NCBI GenBank assembly: GCA_947467395.1
Contig: CANIIC010000022.1
Coordinates: forward strand, 1 to 33,708
Length of the DNA: 33,708 nt
Source of the DNA: Bryobacterales bacterium
GTDB taxonomy: Bacteria; Acidobacteriota; Terriglobia; Bryobacterales; Bryobacteraceae
Direction of reading: 5' to 3'
Part shown: piece by piece, positions 22,639 through 31,702 of the stretch
Numbering within the stretch: the stretch's first letter is position 1
Layout: each line of letters begins with the position of its first letter
The notes under the pieces: generated by a model
The model's database searches: none
What the model was told of the DNA's origin: nothing
The model's input: the letters and a program-made list of their open reading frames with translations, nothing else
Position numbers and translations under genes: made by a program

Positions 22639-25600
22639 GTGCCAACAATCGATGAGCTGAAAGAGCTGGAAGTTACTCCGACGCCGTTATTCCTGTTCGA
22701 ATGTAGGTTCAGTGACGGAAGTGTGGAGCGGTGGGGTACTCATGGGGTGACGTTCGAGGGGAATCGTTACTTAGCTCGGTTGTTGCGGCACAATTTGTTT
22801 GAATTGAAGTCTTCACTTGAAGATGGGCTAGATGGGGCAGCAAAGATTAGTGTGATGCTGGCGAACGCGGATTCCCGGTATTCGCAGATTGAGCGGAATA
22901 TCGGATTCAAAGGTGCACAGGTCACGATCCGATTCCTATTTTTCGATTTGGTGACGGATGGAGCCGCGTCAGAGAGTCGCGTAGTGTTTCGTGGCGTGGG
23001 TGGGGATCCCGATGAGATCACGGAATCTTCCCTACGCGTGACGTTCTCGAATCGATTCAACTTGCAACGCATCATGCTGCCGGAGGTTCGTATTCAGCGT
23101 CGATGCCCATGGCTGTTTCCCGCGAATCATGAGCAGCGGCAAGAGGCGCTGGATGGTGGCGAGCGCGGCCGGTACTCGGCACTGCATCGCTGTGGGTACT
23201 CGGCGGGATTGTCCGGCGGTGAAGGGACGTTAGATGGAAGTGTGCCCTTTACAACTTGTGATTACTCGCGTGCGAGTTGTGAGTCGCGGGGGATGTTTGG
23301 GTTAGGTCGGTTTGGCGGAATGGACTTCGTGCCGACGCAGATTCAGGTGAGGTCGCATGGGGAGTCCGGTTCGCACCTGTCGGCGGTCGTCGATAATCAG
23401 GCTCGCTATAACGACGTTGTGCCCGTGGTGTACGGTACAGCCTGGTATGAACCTCCGGTGGTGTCTGCCCGAAACGATGGGAACCTGACCCACATGGAAG
23501 TGCTGCTAGGAATGGGGGAAATCGACGACGTTCTCACAACAATTGTGAATGATGTCGAAATTCCTGAGGCGGTGCCGGGTGCGGACATGGCGGCTACCGG
23601 CTGGTATCACGTGGTGACGACGGGGACTCGATCGGGTGTGCAGAATCCCGACTTCAGCGATGGAAGTGGGAATCCTTTGGGCGACCCCTACGGGAGCATG
23701 GCGCTAGCCAGTATCTTTGTTCCGAATCAAATCAGCAACGGGCAGTCGACGCCGAAAGTGAAGGTTTTGCTTCGAGGTGTCAAGCTGGAGCGATTCGATA
23801 GCGACGGCGTTTCTTTGGGTGAAGAGTTTACGGCAAATCCGGCATGGGTTCTGTTGGATGTGCTCCGCCGGAGTGGGTGGTTGTTGAGTGAAGTAGATAT
23901 TTCTACTTTCGCCGCAACGGCGGACTACTGTTCCACCGGCTTGGCGTCGGAGGATTTGTACGGAAAAGCCCTAACGATTCCGCGATATCAGTGCAATCTA
24001 GTGATTCGGAGTCGCCGGAGCGCCGCAGAAGTGGTTCGTGGTATCCGCGCAAGTTCGGCATTGTTGCTTAGTTACGGTGTGGATGGTCGGTTGACGCTAC
24101 GGGTCGAGAATACCCTGGCGGAGCAGCAGAGCTTCAAGCCCGGGGGCAGCAATAGCAGTGAGCCTTTGTCCGGAGGTTGGCCGGCCTATGAATTTAGCGA
24201 CGGGTCGGCAGCGTTTTCAGGAATCCTTCGGCGATCCACTGAGGAGCCTTCACTGCGCCTGTTCTCTCGTCCATCTTCGGATTCACCGAATCGACTGACG
24301 GCGGAGTTTCAGGACGAGTTCAATGAGTATCAGCAGGACAGTCTGTCTTTGGTGGACGTTGATGACGCATTGTTGACTGGGCGCGAGGTGAGTGGTTCTT
24401 ATCCGGCGCTGGGGCTGCCAAACTTCGATCAAGCGAAGCGGGTTCTGAATCTGCAATTGGCGAAGTCCATCGCGGGAAACACGTTCATTGAACTAGAAAC
24501 ATCGGTACGTGGGCTGGGATTGGTGCCTGGGGATCTGATCACGGTCACATTCGTCAAGGAGGGCCTCGATCGGCAGCTGTTTAGAGTGGTGCGAGTGGCC
24601 CCGGGGACAAATTTTGAGAGTGTGCAAATAACGGCTCAATGGCACGAGGACGCTTGGTACACCCCCGGGGAGGGCACTGCTGCGGGCGGGCGTAGAGGCC
24701 ACGGGGCAGGAGTGGGAACGCCGAGGCCGTTAGTTGGTCCGGTGATTGATGAGTACGGAGTGAGTCAGTTTGTGGTGAGCGACGTGGTGGAGCCGGTGGC
24801 TGGTGGTGAAGTGGCTGTGCGAGTACGCGCAGAGTTTCAGAATCCAAGCGTGCCGATGGCGTCGGCCGCGCATGCTCCTTTAGTGAGTCTGACACCGTCG
24901 ATTTCGACGAGTGGAGGAAACCTCGCCGGAGGGCAGTCGTTGTATTACGCTCTGAGTGCAAAGGACGCCGACGGCGCAGAGAGTGCGCTTTCTTTCGCGG
25001 TTCGGGCGCGCATTCCGGCTGGATCTTCTGAAAATTCAGTCACGGTACAGGGGCTCAGTTTCTCAGCTAGTACTGTGGGATTCAATGTATACCGCGGAAG
25101 TTCTCCAGGGCGCTTGCTGCTCATTGCTGCCGATCAGGCCGTAGCAGGAACGTTTACGGACGCGGGGCTTAGCGCGGAGTTGATTGGGCCTCCTGATGAG
25201 AACTTCCATCACGCGAACTTTTATTGGCGGACAGAGTTCGTTCCAGAGAGCGGGGTTGACGTGCACTCGGCGACGACGGTAGGAAACTTTGCGTTGGGGT
25301 TAGGTACAGACGCGTTCGCTGGGTCGGTCATTCGGATTACGCGGGGGCGGGGCGTTGGCCAGGAGCGGCGAGTCGTGTCAAACACCGCGACGTCGTTTAG
25401 CGTGACCCCATCGTGGGGGGTTGAACCCGATTCAACGAGTTTCTTCACTGTGGCGGAGTCAACGTGGAAGTTCGCTGGCATGGTTACGAGCAGCCCTGCG
25501 GAGTTCGAGGGACCACGATTCGTGGGGTTGACAATCCAAATCTCGGGGCGTGCGGCGAATGCGCTGAACCGAGAGAGCGTATTTGAATTGAGTCCGGTGA

Positions 25601-26538
25601 CGAGGTGGCAGATCGGCTCAAGTGGCGGGGTTGACCTAGACTCTCCACCGGCACCAATCTATGGGCTGGACGCGACTGGTGACGGATCACTGGAGATGGC
25701 CGGTGTGGGCTTCACAAGTTTTGCGAACACGCACACAATCAGCGCGGGGGTATTAGATCTCTTCTGGTGGGATGAGTTGAGTAGTCCATCCGCTATTGGA
25801 CTGGGGGCTTCGGTCGACGGGACTACGGCCGAGCTGACGGTGTCTCCTCCGGTGGAGTCGATGACGCTGCCACTGATCCAAATCGGGGGCGAAATCATGG
25901 AAGTTCTGGACGTGCTGGACAGTGGGGCGACATATCACGTGGTACGTGGTGCACAGGGGAGTTCGGCGGCGGCGCATGCGAGCGGAGATCGTGTGTACCA
26001 TTTACAGCGAACGACAGCGGTGATTCCATTTGTAAACGGATTCTTCGTGAGCCCGGCGAGCGGAACATTCCGGTATTCCATGTCGCTCCCCGATGTTCGG
26101 ATCGGGGCGGCGAATCTTCATATGATCAACGCCTTCGGGGACGGAGAGATCGGGTTCGCAACGTTTGGCGGATCCCTGGATCAAGGGATTCGAACGTTGT
26201 CGGGGGGGCAGGTTGCGATTCAGGTGGAGGGGTATTTGGCGATTCAGAATAGTGCTGCGCCCGCGTTAGTGATCGATCGGACTCATGCGGTGGGTGAGAT
26301 CTTTGCGGTAGTCCGAGAGGCCCCTGATGGGGGGCCGATCGAGTTGACGATTCGTCAGGACGACGATGTGTACTGCACGCTTACCATCGCGGATGGTGCC
26401 AACGTATCCAATGTCGTCCGGGGCTTTGGACTACCGCCACTCTCTGTCGACAAACGGCTCTACTTGGACGTCGCTTCGGTGCCCGGAGCTCCGAATACGT
26501 TGCCGGGACGAGATCTGACCGTGACGATCCGGATGTAG
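22639..26538 (+). CDS. Tail hub fusion: gpL-like Fe-S domain plus gpJ-like tail protein
   Basis: A 1299-aa tail-tip protein. Residues 1-245 resemble gpL/DUF2163 tail-tip proteins: FLFECRFSDGSVERWGTHGVTFEG at the start and four cysteines, Cys156 (RRCPWLFP), Cys185 (LHRCGYSAG), Cys207 and Cys214 (TTCDYSRASCESRG), ending in the typical FGLGRFGGMDFVP. Lambda gpL relatives bind an iron-sulphur cluster through such cysteines. From ~260 a gpJ-like central-fibre/hub module follows (VPVVYGTAWYEPPVV, MEVLLGMGEIDDVLTTIVNDVEI), then LITVTFVKEGLDRQLFRVVRV. An FN3-like domain sits at ~745-850 (VGFNVYRGSSPGRLLLI), then an IMEVLDVLDSGATYHVVRGA module (~1090) and a beta-rich end. Separate genes in lambda and in RcGTA are here one polypeptide. 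The GTG start lies 3 bases after the previous stop. Confidence 0.8.
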   Translation: MPTIDELKELEVTPTPLFLFECRFSDGSVERWGTHGVTFEGNRYLARLLRHNLFELKSSLEDGLDGAAKISVMLANADSRYSQIERNIGFKGAQVTIRFLFFDLVTDGAASESRVVFRGVGGDPDEITESSLRVTFSNRFNLQRIMLPEVRIQRRCPWLFPANHEQRQEALDGGERGRYSALHRCGYSAGLSGGEGTLDGSVPFTTCDYSRASCESRGMFGLGRFGGMDFVPTQIQVRSHGESGSHLSAVVDNQARYNDVVPVVYGTAWYEPPVVSARNDGNLTHMEVLLGMGEIDDVLTTIVNDVEIPEAVPGADMAATGWYHVVTTGTRSGVQNPDFSDGSGNPLGDPYGSMALASIFVPNQISNGQSTPKVKVLLRGVKLERFDSDGVSLGEEFTANPAWVLLDVLRRSGWLLSEVDISTFAATADYCSTGLASEDLYGKALTIPRYQCNLVIRSRRSAAEVVRGIRASSALLLSYGVDGRLTLRVENTLAEQQSFKPGGSNSSEPLSGGWPAYEFSDGSAAFSGILRRSTEEPSLRLFSRPSSDSPNRLTAEFQDEFNEYQQDSLSLVDVDDALLTGREVSGSYPALGLPNFDQAKRVLNLQLAKSIAGNTFIELETSVRGLGLVPGDLITVTFVKEGLDRQLFRVVRVAPGTNFESVQITAQWHEDAWYTPGEGTAAGGRRGHGAGVGTPRPLVGPVIDEYGVSQFVVSDVVEPVAGGEVAVRVRAEFQNPSVPMASAAHAPLVSLTPSISTSGGNLAGGQSLYYALSAKDADGAESALSFAVRARIPAGSSENSVTVQGLSFSASTVGFNVYRGSSPGRLLLIAADQAVAGTFTDAGLSAELIGPPDENFHHANFYWRTEFVPESGVDVHSATTVGNFALGLGTDAFAGSVIRITRGRGVGQERRVVSNTATSFSVTPSWGVEPDSTSFFTVAESTWKFAGMVTSSPAEFEGPRFVGLTIQISGRAANALNRESVFELSPVTRWQIGSSGGVDLDSPPAPIYGLDATGDGSLEMAGVGFTSFANTHTISAGVLDLFWWDELSSPSAIGLGASVDGTTAELTVSPPVESMTLPLIQIGGEIMEVLDVLDSGATYHVVRGAQGSSAAAHASGDRVYHLQRTTAVIPFVNGFFVSPASGTFRYSMSLPDVRIGAANLHMINAFGDGEIGFATFGGSLDQGIRTLSGGQVAIQVEGYLAIQNSAAPALVIDRTHAVGEIFAVVREAPDGGPIELTIRQDDDVYCTLTIADGANVSNVVRGFGLPPLSVDKRLYLDVASVPGAPNTLPGRDLTVTIRM

Positions 26539-26550
26539 GAAGGAGTAGCG

Positions 26551-29316
26551 ATGCCGGAATTGCTTGAAAAACTTCGCCCAGATCGGGACTTGCAATGCTT
26601 CTTCTTTCAGCCCTCCGCAATCGCCGCGCTCAGCGACACTTCAGCGACCGGGTTTCGTGTTTCGGGGACCTGGCGCCAGCAATTTGACTGGGCAGTTGTG
26701 GAGTGGAATCGCGACAACGTGTTTGAGCACCCTGCGTTTCGGAGCTTGCCAGACGGAGACTTGAGTGGACTGACGCTCAGTTATGAAGAAACTCGTGACA
26801 ACTGCATTTTGATTGATTCCGACCTGTTTCCGACCGTTGATTGGCCATATCTGCGGATCTGGGCGGACAACAGTGGCACGGAAACAATCTACTACGTGCC
26901 GTTGCGTGAGTACGCGGAGGCGATCGCGGGCGCTTACGAGTCCGCCTATGCTGAATTTACGTTGTCCGGTACTCCCATAGCGGGCGATTTCATTGGTCTG
27001 GCCTACTTGGGGCTCCACTATACATATCAGTTGACAGCGTCGGACACGCTTGAGTCTGCCCTGCAGATGATTGTGGACGGTATGAACGCGAGCTGGTCGC
27101 CATTGCTGAAGGCCACACGCTCTGGCACGACGATCCGCGCCTATTACACGAATGGATCGGCAATTGTGGACGCAACGACGGGTGCGAACGGGAATCGATT
27201 TGCGCTGTATTCGTACTCCACGGGGGCGGCGGTGTGGGATTCTTCGGGGAAGACGTTCACACATGGAGCGTCGCCGAGTGTGTGGAGAATCACTTTAGAC
27301 TTCGCATCGTTGCACGGGTTGGTTCGGGACGAATTCGGTGTGCTTGGAACGACGCCAGTGGCGATACCCACGAACAAGATTCGCAAGATGCGGTGGACTT
27401 GGGCCGCCGAGCTGCAATCGGGTCCATTTGAACGGAGCGAGTTCACAGTTGGGGTATCGAACTGGACGGTCACCGGGACTGGACGCACCTATTGGGTAGC
27501 GGGTCGAGGGTCTCGTCGGATAGAGGATGACGATTTCTCGTTGGCCTATTCGGGGACTTGGGGCGTCGGGAGAGGGAACTTCTCTGGCGGGACAATTCAC
27601 TCGACGGTGACACCGGGATCAAGTGTAACCATCGAGTATCTGGCAAGCAGCGTGCACACGCTGTTGATTGGAACCCGCTATACGAACGCCGGGGCTACCG
27701 TCGGGATTTCGGTTGATGGAAGTTCTGTGGGGTGGATGCATCTTCACATGCCGCAGGAGGATGTGCTGATTCGGTGGCCTGTTGGTGAGTATGGCAGCGG
27801 ACTCCATTCGGTTACGTTGACGCACGCGGGAAGCGCGGGGCAAGACTTCTATTTCGACTTCATCGAGTTGGCCGTTCCGACGACAACGTTGCCGGAGTTT
27901 CCGAGCATGCCCGAATTTACACTCGCGACCGACTGGGATACGGATCACTCGGTGGCGATTGCTCCGGAGCGGACGGCGTGGTTCATGCACTCGTTGGGCT
28001 TTCATGGGAGGCAGAATCACTACGTAGGTGCGTTGTTATTCTATGAATTGTTGTGCGTCGGCAACGTTTTGGCGTCGGGGAGCATAACGTTTAGCGGGAC
28101 TGCCGATGCCACGGTGTCTGTCACTGTGGGTCCCTCCGGGAGTGCGACGACGATCTCCCGCGTTATCCACGCTGGGGACAGTCCGTCGAGTGTTGCTCTA
28201 TCCTTCGCACAAGAGTTCAATCGCGGTTACACGGGATTGTGGGCAACTGCGTCCGACGGAGTCTTGACCATTTGCTCGCGACAGCTGGGGACGCTTGGAA
28301 ACGCGAATACGCTGAGCGCTTCGACAACAAGCTCAGTGTTGTCGATCAGTGTGTCGGGTAGCTCTTTTTCAGGAGGTATCGACGGAAGTTGGCGGACGGA
28401 CCTGAATGCGACGCCTCGACTGAATCGGGCAATGCGGGATTGGACGCGGAGTTTTCTCGAGGCATTGCACGGGTATGGGATCGATGCTGTTTGTGCCTTC
28501 AGTACAGAGTTGAAGCACGGCGATCCTTCTGTGGGAGCGGGGATCGCTCAGCGCGGACCGGGGGGCGATCCGATTCTGCTGCCGACGCCTGCCCTTCAGA
28601 CAAACTTCTCGCCGACGAGCTTGGCGTTTTGGAAGCACGTTCACGCGGATTGTGCTGCGATCATGGACGAGGCGGGGCTAGTTCCTTACCTGCAATTTGG
28701 CGAGGAACAGTGGTGGTATTTTCCACATGACGGACTTGGTACGACATTTTCGGGGATGCCGTTTTACGATGCATGGACTTTGTCGGAGTTTTCGTCTCGG
28801 TATGGACGGCCGATGGCGGTCTTCACAACGAACAACGCCGATCCAGAGGAATATCCAGAAGAAATGGAGTTCTTGTCCGGGCTGATCGGAGAGTTTACGG
28901 ACGCCGTGATGAGCCACGTAAGGGTCTCTTTGCCGTCCACTCGCTTCGAGGTGTTGTATCCCTTCGACGTCAATCAGACCGATTTCAACAAGGTGATCAA
29001 TTTTCCTGCCACGCACTGGACGTCCGAGGCTCTTCACTGTCTAAAGACGGAAGGACTGGGGCTAACTTTCACTCGCAATCTCGCCGCGAGCGAAGCGGGA
29101 ATTGACATGGGGCAAGCGTTGGGATTTGATGCAAACAAGAGAAGTCACCTTGTTGGGATTGGCGATGCGACGGCGCCTTGGCTGAAGGAAGCACGCATCG
29201 CCCAAGGGAAGGGATTTGAAAGTGTAGTGCTGTTCGCGCTCGATCAGTTCTGCTTAATTGGGCACGACATTCCGCTACCCTCGACGGCGCGGCGAGCGTC
29301 ACGCGTACGTCGCTAG
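26551..29316 (+). CDS. Tail-tip protein with sugar-binding-like and TIM-barrel hydrolase-like regions
   Basis: A 921-aa last gene of the cluster; AAGGAG precedes the ATG. N-terminal region 1-125 is of unknown fold. A beta module at ~130-225 (AEFTLSGTPIAGDFIGLAYL ... GANGNRFALYS) recurs in diverged form at ~510-610 (GSITFSGTADATVSVTVG ... LGNANTLSAS). Between them, ~317-450 looks like a carbohydrate-binding jelly roll (AYSGTWGVG, VGISVDGSSVGWMHLHMP, GLHSVTLTHAGSAG, FYFDFIELAVP). The C-terminal ~300 residues read as an alpha/beta barrel of glycoside-hydrolase type: AMRDWTRSFLEALHGYGIDAV, then VPYLQFGEEQWW with candidate acids Glu718/Glu719, RFEVLYPFDVNQ (~800) and SVVLFALDQF (~897). It probably binds and possibly cuts a surface polysaccharide; catalysis is unproven. 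Confidence 0.65.
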   Translation: MPELLEKLRPDRDLQCFFFQPSAIAALSDTSATGFRVSGTWRQQFDWAVVEWNRDNVFEHPAFRSLPDGDLSGLTLSYEETRDNCILIDSDLFPTVDWPYLRIWADNSGTETIYYVPLREYAEAIAGAYESAYAEFTLSGTPIAGDFIGLAYLGLHYTYQLTASDTLESALQMIVDGMNASWSPLLKATRSGTTIRAYYTNGSAIVDATTGANGNRFALYSYSTGAAVWDSSGKTFTHGASPSVWRITLDFASLHGLVRDEFGVLGTTPVAIPTNKIRKMRWTWAAELQSGPFERSEFTVGVSNWTVTGTGRTYWVAGRGSRRIEDDDFSLAYSGTWGVGRGNFSGGTIHSTVTPGSSVTIEYLASSVHTLLIGTRYTNAGATVGISVDGSSVGWMHLHMPQEDVLIRWPVGEYGSGLHSVTLTHAGSAGQDFYFDFIELAVPTTTLPEFPSMPEFTLATDWDTDHSVAIAPERTAWFMHSLGFHGRQNHYVGALLFYELLCVGNVLASGSITFSGTADATVSVTVGPSGSATTISRVIHAGDSPSSVALSFAQEFNRGYTGLWATASDGVLTICSRQLGTLGNANTLSASTTSSVLSISVSGSSFSGGIDGSWRTDLNATPRLNRAMRDWTRSFLEALHGYGIDAVCAFSTELKHGDPSVGAGIAQRGPGGDPILLPTPALQTNFSPTSLAFWKHVHADCAAIMDEAGLVPYLQFGEEQWWYFPHDGLGTTFSGMPFYDAWTLSEFSSRYGRPMAVFTTNNADPEEYPEEMEFLSGLIGEFTDAVMSHVRVSLPSTRFEVLYPFDVNQTDFNKVINFPATHWTSEALHCLKTEGLGLTFTRNLAASEAGIDMGQALGFDANKRSHLVGIGDATAPWLKEARIAQGKGFESVVLFALDQFCLIGHDIPLPSTARRASRVRR

Positions 29317-29339
29317 GCGTCTGCTATCCTCGTACACTA

Positions 29340-30779
29340 ATGAGCCTCTTTGCCAGGAAACCTCTAGAGGCGCTCATGAAGGACGCCGGAACCGACGCGC
29401 TCAAGCGAACGCTTGGGCCCACGCAACTCGTGGCGCTCGGGATCGGTGCCATCATCGGCGCTGGGTTGTTTTCACTCACCGGAATTGCTGCTTCTACAAA
29501 TGCTGGACCTGCCGTAGTGCTTAGCTTCATCCTCGCGGCCACGGGTTGTGCGTTTGCCGGGTTGTGTTATTCCGAATTCGCGACGATGATTCCGATCGCC
29601 GGGAGCGCTTACACGTACGCATACGCGACGATGGGTGAGTTGTTGGCCTGGATTATTGGGTGGGACTTGGTGTTGGAGTACGCGGTGGGTGCCGCGACGG
29701 TTGGGGTCAGCTGGTCACGCTACGTGATGAGCTTCTTTCACGATTTCGGCATCTCTTTTCCGGCGCAATTAGCGGCATCTCCATTCGAGCCAGTAACCTT
29801 GCCTGAAACAGGGGAGGTCATTGTAGGAATCATCAACCTTCCCGCTCTGTTCATCATCTGTGCGATCTCCCTCCTGTTGATTGTGGGGATTCAGGAGTCG
29901 GCGCGAGTGAACGCGATCATCGTCGCTCTTAAAGTTGTGGTTGTCCTCGTCTTTATTGGACTGGGGTGGGCCTACATCGATCCAAACAATTTCGAGCCCT
30001 TCATCCCGCCAAATACCGGTGAATTCGGTGCGTTCGGGTGGAGTGGAATTCTTCGAGGTGCGGGGCTCGTTTTCTTTGCCTTCATTGGATTCGACGCTGT
30101 CTCGACTGCGGCACAAGAAGCGAAACATCCACAGAAGGACATGCCGATCGGGATCATCGGATCGCTGGCGGCCTGCACCATTCTTTATGTCTTATTTGCT
30201 CATGTTCTGACCGGCATCGTGAACTACACCGAACTGAACAGTGCGGCGCCTGTGGCTGTGGCCATTGACCGAACTGACTATCGCTGGCTGCGGCCTGCGA
30301 TCAAGCTGGCAATTATCGCCGGTTATACTTCGGTGATCCTTGTGATGCTGCTGGGTCAGAGCCGCGTATTCTTCTCGATGTCCCGAGACCGGCTCCTTCC
30401 CAAGGTCTTCTCCGACATTCATCCGCGCTTCCGGACTCCCTGGCGCTCAAACTTGTTGTTCATGGCAGGAACCGGCCTGCTGGCAGCGTTTGCGCCGATT
30501 CAGGTGCTAGGCGAAGCGACCAGCATCGGCACGCTCTTCGCCTTTGTGTTGGTGTGCGGCGGCATCATCATCATGCGCCGGACTCATCCCGAACTTCCGC
30601 GTCCGTTCAAGACGCCATGGGTTCCGTTCATTCCGATCCTGGGTATTGTATTCAACTTATCGTTGATGGCCGGCCTGGGTTGGACAAATTGGGCTCGGTT
30701 GTTCGGGTGGATGGCGATTGGTCTGATCATCTACTTCACATATGGACGCAAACACAGCATCACGCACAACCTGAAGTAG
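29340..30779 (+). CDS. APC-family amino-acid permease
   Basis: A 479-aa inner-membrane transporter of the amino acid-polyamine-organocation superfamily, cationic amino-acid (CAT/YfnA) branch. Diagnostic stretches are LGPTQLVALGIGAIIGAGLFSLTG (unwound helix 1 with GAIIGAGLF), AGPAVVLSFILAATGCAFAGLCYSEFA, IPIAGSAYTYAYATMGEL and FFAFIGFDAVSTAAQEAKHPQKDMPIGI (helix 6 region). The late QSRVFFSMSRDRLLPKVFS is strongly family-specific. About 12-13 membrane helices fit the length. The ATG is 23 bases after the phage-like cluster stop. No ribosome site is visible; TATCCT (29325-29330) just upstream could be the -10 of a near-leaderless message. It is convergent with the HupE-like gene, 2 bases between stops. 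Confidence 0.93.
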   Translation: MSLFARKPLEALMKDAGTDALKRTLGPTQLVALGIGAIIGAGLFSLTGIAASTNAGPAVVLSFILAATGCAFAGLCYSEFATMIPIAGSAYTYAYATMGELLAWIIGWDLVLEYAVGAATVGVSWSRYVMSFFHDFGISFPAQLAASPFEPVTLPETGEVIVGIINLPALFIICAISLLLIVGIQESARVNAIIVALKVVVVLVFIGLGWAYIDPNNFEPFIPPNTGEFGAFGWSGILRGAGLVFFAFIGFDAVSTAAQEAKHPQKDMPIGIIGSLAACTILYVLFAHVLTGIVNYTELNSAAPVAVAIDRTDYRWLRPAIKLAIIAGYTSVILVMLLGQSRVFFSMSRDRLLPKVFSDIHPRFRTPWRSNLLFMAGTGLLAAFAPIQVLGEATSIGTLFAFVLVCGGIIIMRRTHPELPRPFKTPWVPFIPILGIVFNLSLMAGLGWTNWARLFGWMAIGLIIYFTYGRKHSITHNLK

Positions 30780-30781
30780 CC

Positions 30782-31702
30782 TTAGGCGATCACGAATCTT
30801 GCAAACCAAGCCAACGCGGCGAGTAGGCAGCACGCGGTGGTTGGCTTGCGCCACGACGCTGGAAGTCTGCCGAACCCCAGGGTGAGAAGCCCCAATAGAC
30901 ACGCTTGGGCCAGTCCGGCGCCAGCCAGATAAAGTGCAGGGAATGCAACGAACGGTAGTCCGTGAACCAATCCGAGCAGCGCAACAACCATCCAGCGCGC
31001 GCGGCCGTCTGGCAGGAACAATACCTCGCCCGCCAGATAGGCTGCCGTGAGCGCCATGACGGCCTCGAGAAACTGCGCCGACAACGCCACGGGCAGGAAC
31101 GGAACCAGCGGTCGAACAAGCCATTCCGTGAGTAGAAAAAGCGCGCCCAGAGTGCATAGCTCCCGCCATGACTTGGCCGCGATGACAATCACCACGACGA
31201 AAAGAACGGCCGAGAATGAACCGAGAAAGCGCCGCGTTCCCGCGAGTCCATCGTGTGTGAGCGACTCACGAAACGAAGGTAGGTGGAACCGCATCTCGAT
31301 GACCGATGTGTTCTGGTCGAAGACGCGTTGATCGGCATTTTCGCCCTGAACCGCGTACAGCATGTGAATGTGATTCGGCACTGTCGCTCGATAGAGTGTG
31401 CATTCAACTTCGATCTTGTCGGGAAGGTCGTGATCGAACTCATACGTGGCGTGGCAGACAACGTCCTGACCCTCTCTCGAGCACTCGGCTGCCGTGCGGT
31501 GGCCGTCACCGAAGCGGAACTCTCGCAGAAGTGTTTCCTTGGGATCATTGATGTGTTCGATCTCGTACGCCGGCATATGAAGCGTGTACTCTGCCGTCCG
31601 GCCTGTAACGTGCAGTTCGCCGTTGCTGATACTGACGACGTGGGCACAGGCGACACCGGTGAACAAAGCCCAAAGTAGGGCCGTTCGCTGCCACCGATTC
31701 AT
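30782..31702 (-). CDS. HupE/UreJ-like membrane protein
   Basis: A 306-aa protein with a signal peptide (MNRWQRTALLWALFTGVACA), a periplasmic beta-rich half (~20-160) and six or so membrane helices in the second half. The motif LLGLVHGLPFVAF matches the 'G..HG..Fa' helix of the HupE/UreJ_2 group, whose better-known members carry nickel or cobalt. The N-terminal extra domain, seen in the longer members of this group, carries two Cys in ECSREGQDVVCHA. Substrate is not predictable. Its ATG overlaps the stop of the upstream AI-2E-family gene (ATGA), so they form an operon. Confidence 0.65.
   Translation of the reverse strand: MNRWQRTALLWALFTGVACAHVVSISNGELHVTGRTAEYTLHMPAYEIEHINDPKETLLREFRFGDGHRTAAECSREGQDVVCHATYEFDHDLPDKIEVECTLYRATVPNHIHMLYAVQGENADQRVFDQNTSVIEMRFHLPSFRESLTHDGLAGTRRFLGSFSAVLFVVVIVIAAKSWRELCTLGALFLLTEWLVRPLVPFLPVALSAQFLEAVMALTAAYLAGEVLFLPDGRARWMVVALLGLVHGLPFVAFPALYLAGAGLAQACLLGLLTLGFGRLPASWRKPTTACCLLAALAWFARFVIA

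Larger units (their letters stand above)
13250..29316 (+). mobile_element. Phage-like particle gene cluster, GTA-like
   Basis: A continuous run of same-strand genes encodes only the DNA-packaging motor, capsid and a non-contractile tail. Spacers are mostly under 50 bases, and many stops and starts overlap. There is no integrase, excisionase, repressor, replication gene, prohead protease, holin or endolysin, no flanking tRNA and no obvious attachment repeat. All frames look intact, including a probable programmed frameshift. The order (terminase, portal, scaffold, capsid, connectors, tube, chaperone, tape measure, distal tail, hub, tip) follows siphovirus convention. Small size, a tiny tape measure and lack of mobility genes fit a gene transfer agent or another domesticated particle. 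A streamlined prophage remnant or satellite is the alternative. Confidence 0.75.

Noticed and set aside
29280-29340. Right-hand attachment site search
   Set aside because: I compared this junction with 13125-13249 by eye and found no direct repeat longer than a few bases.
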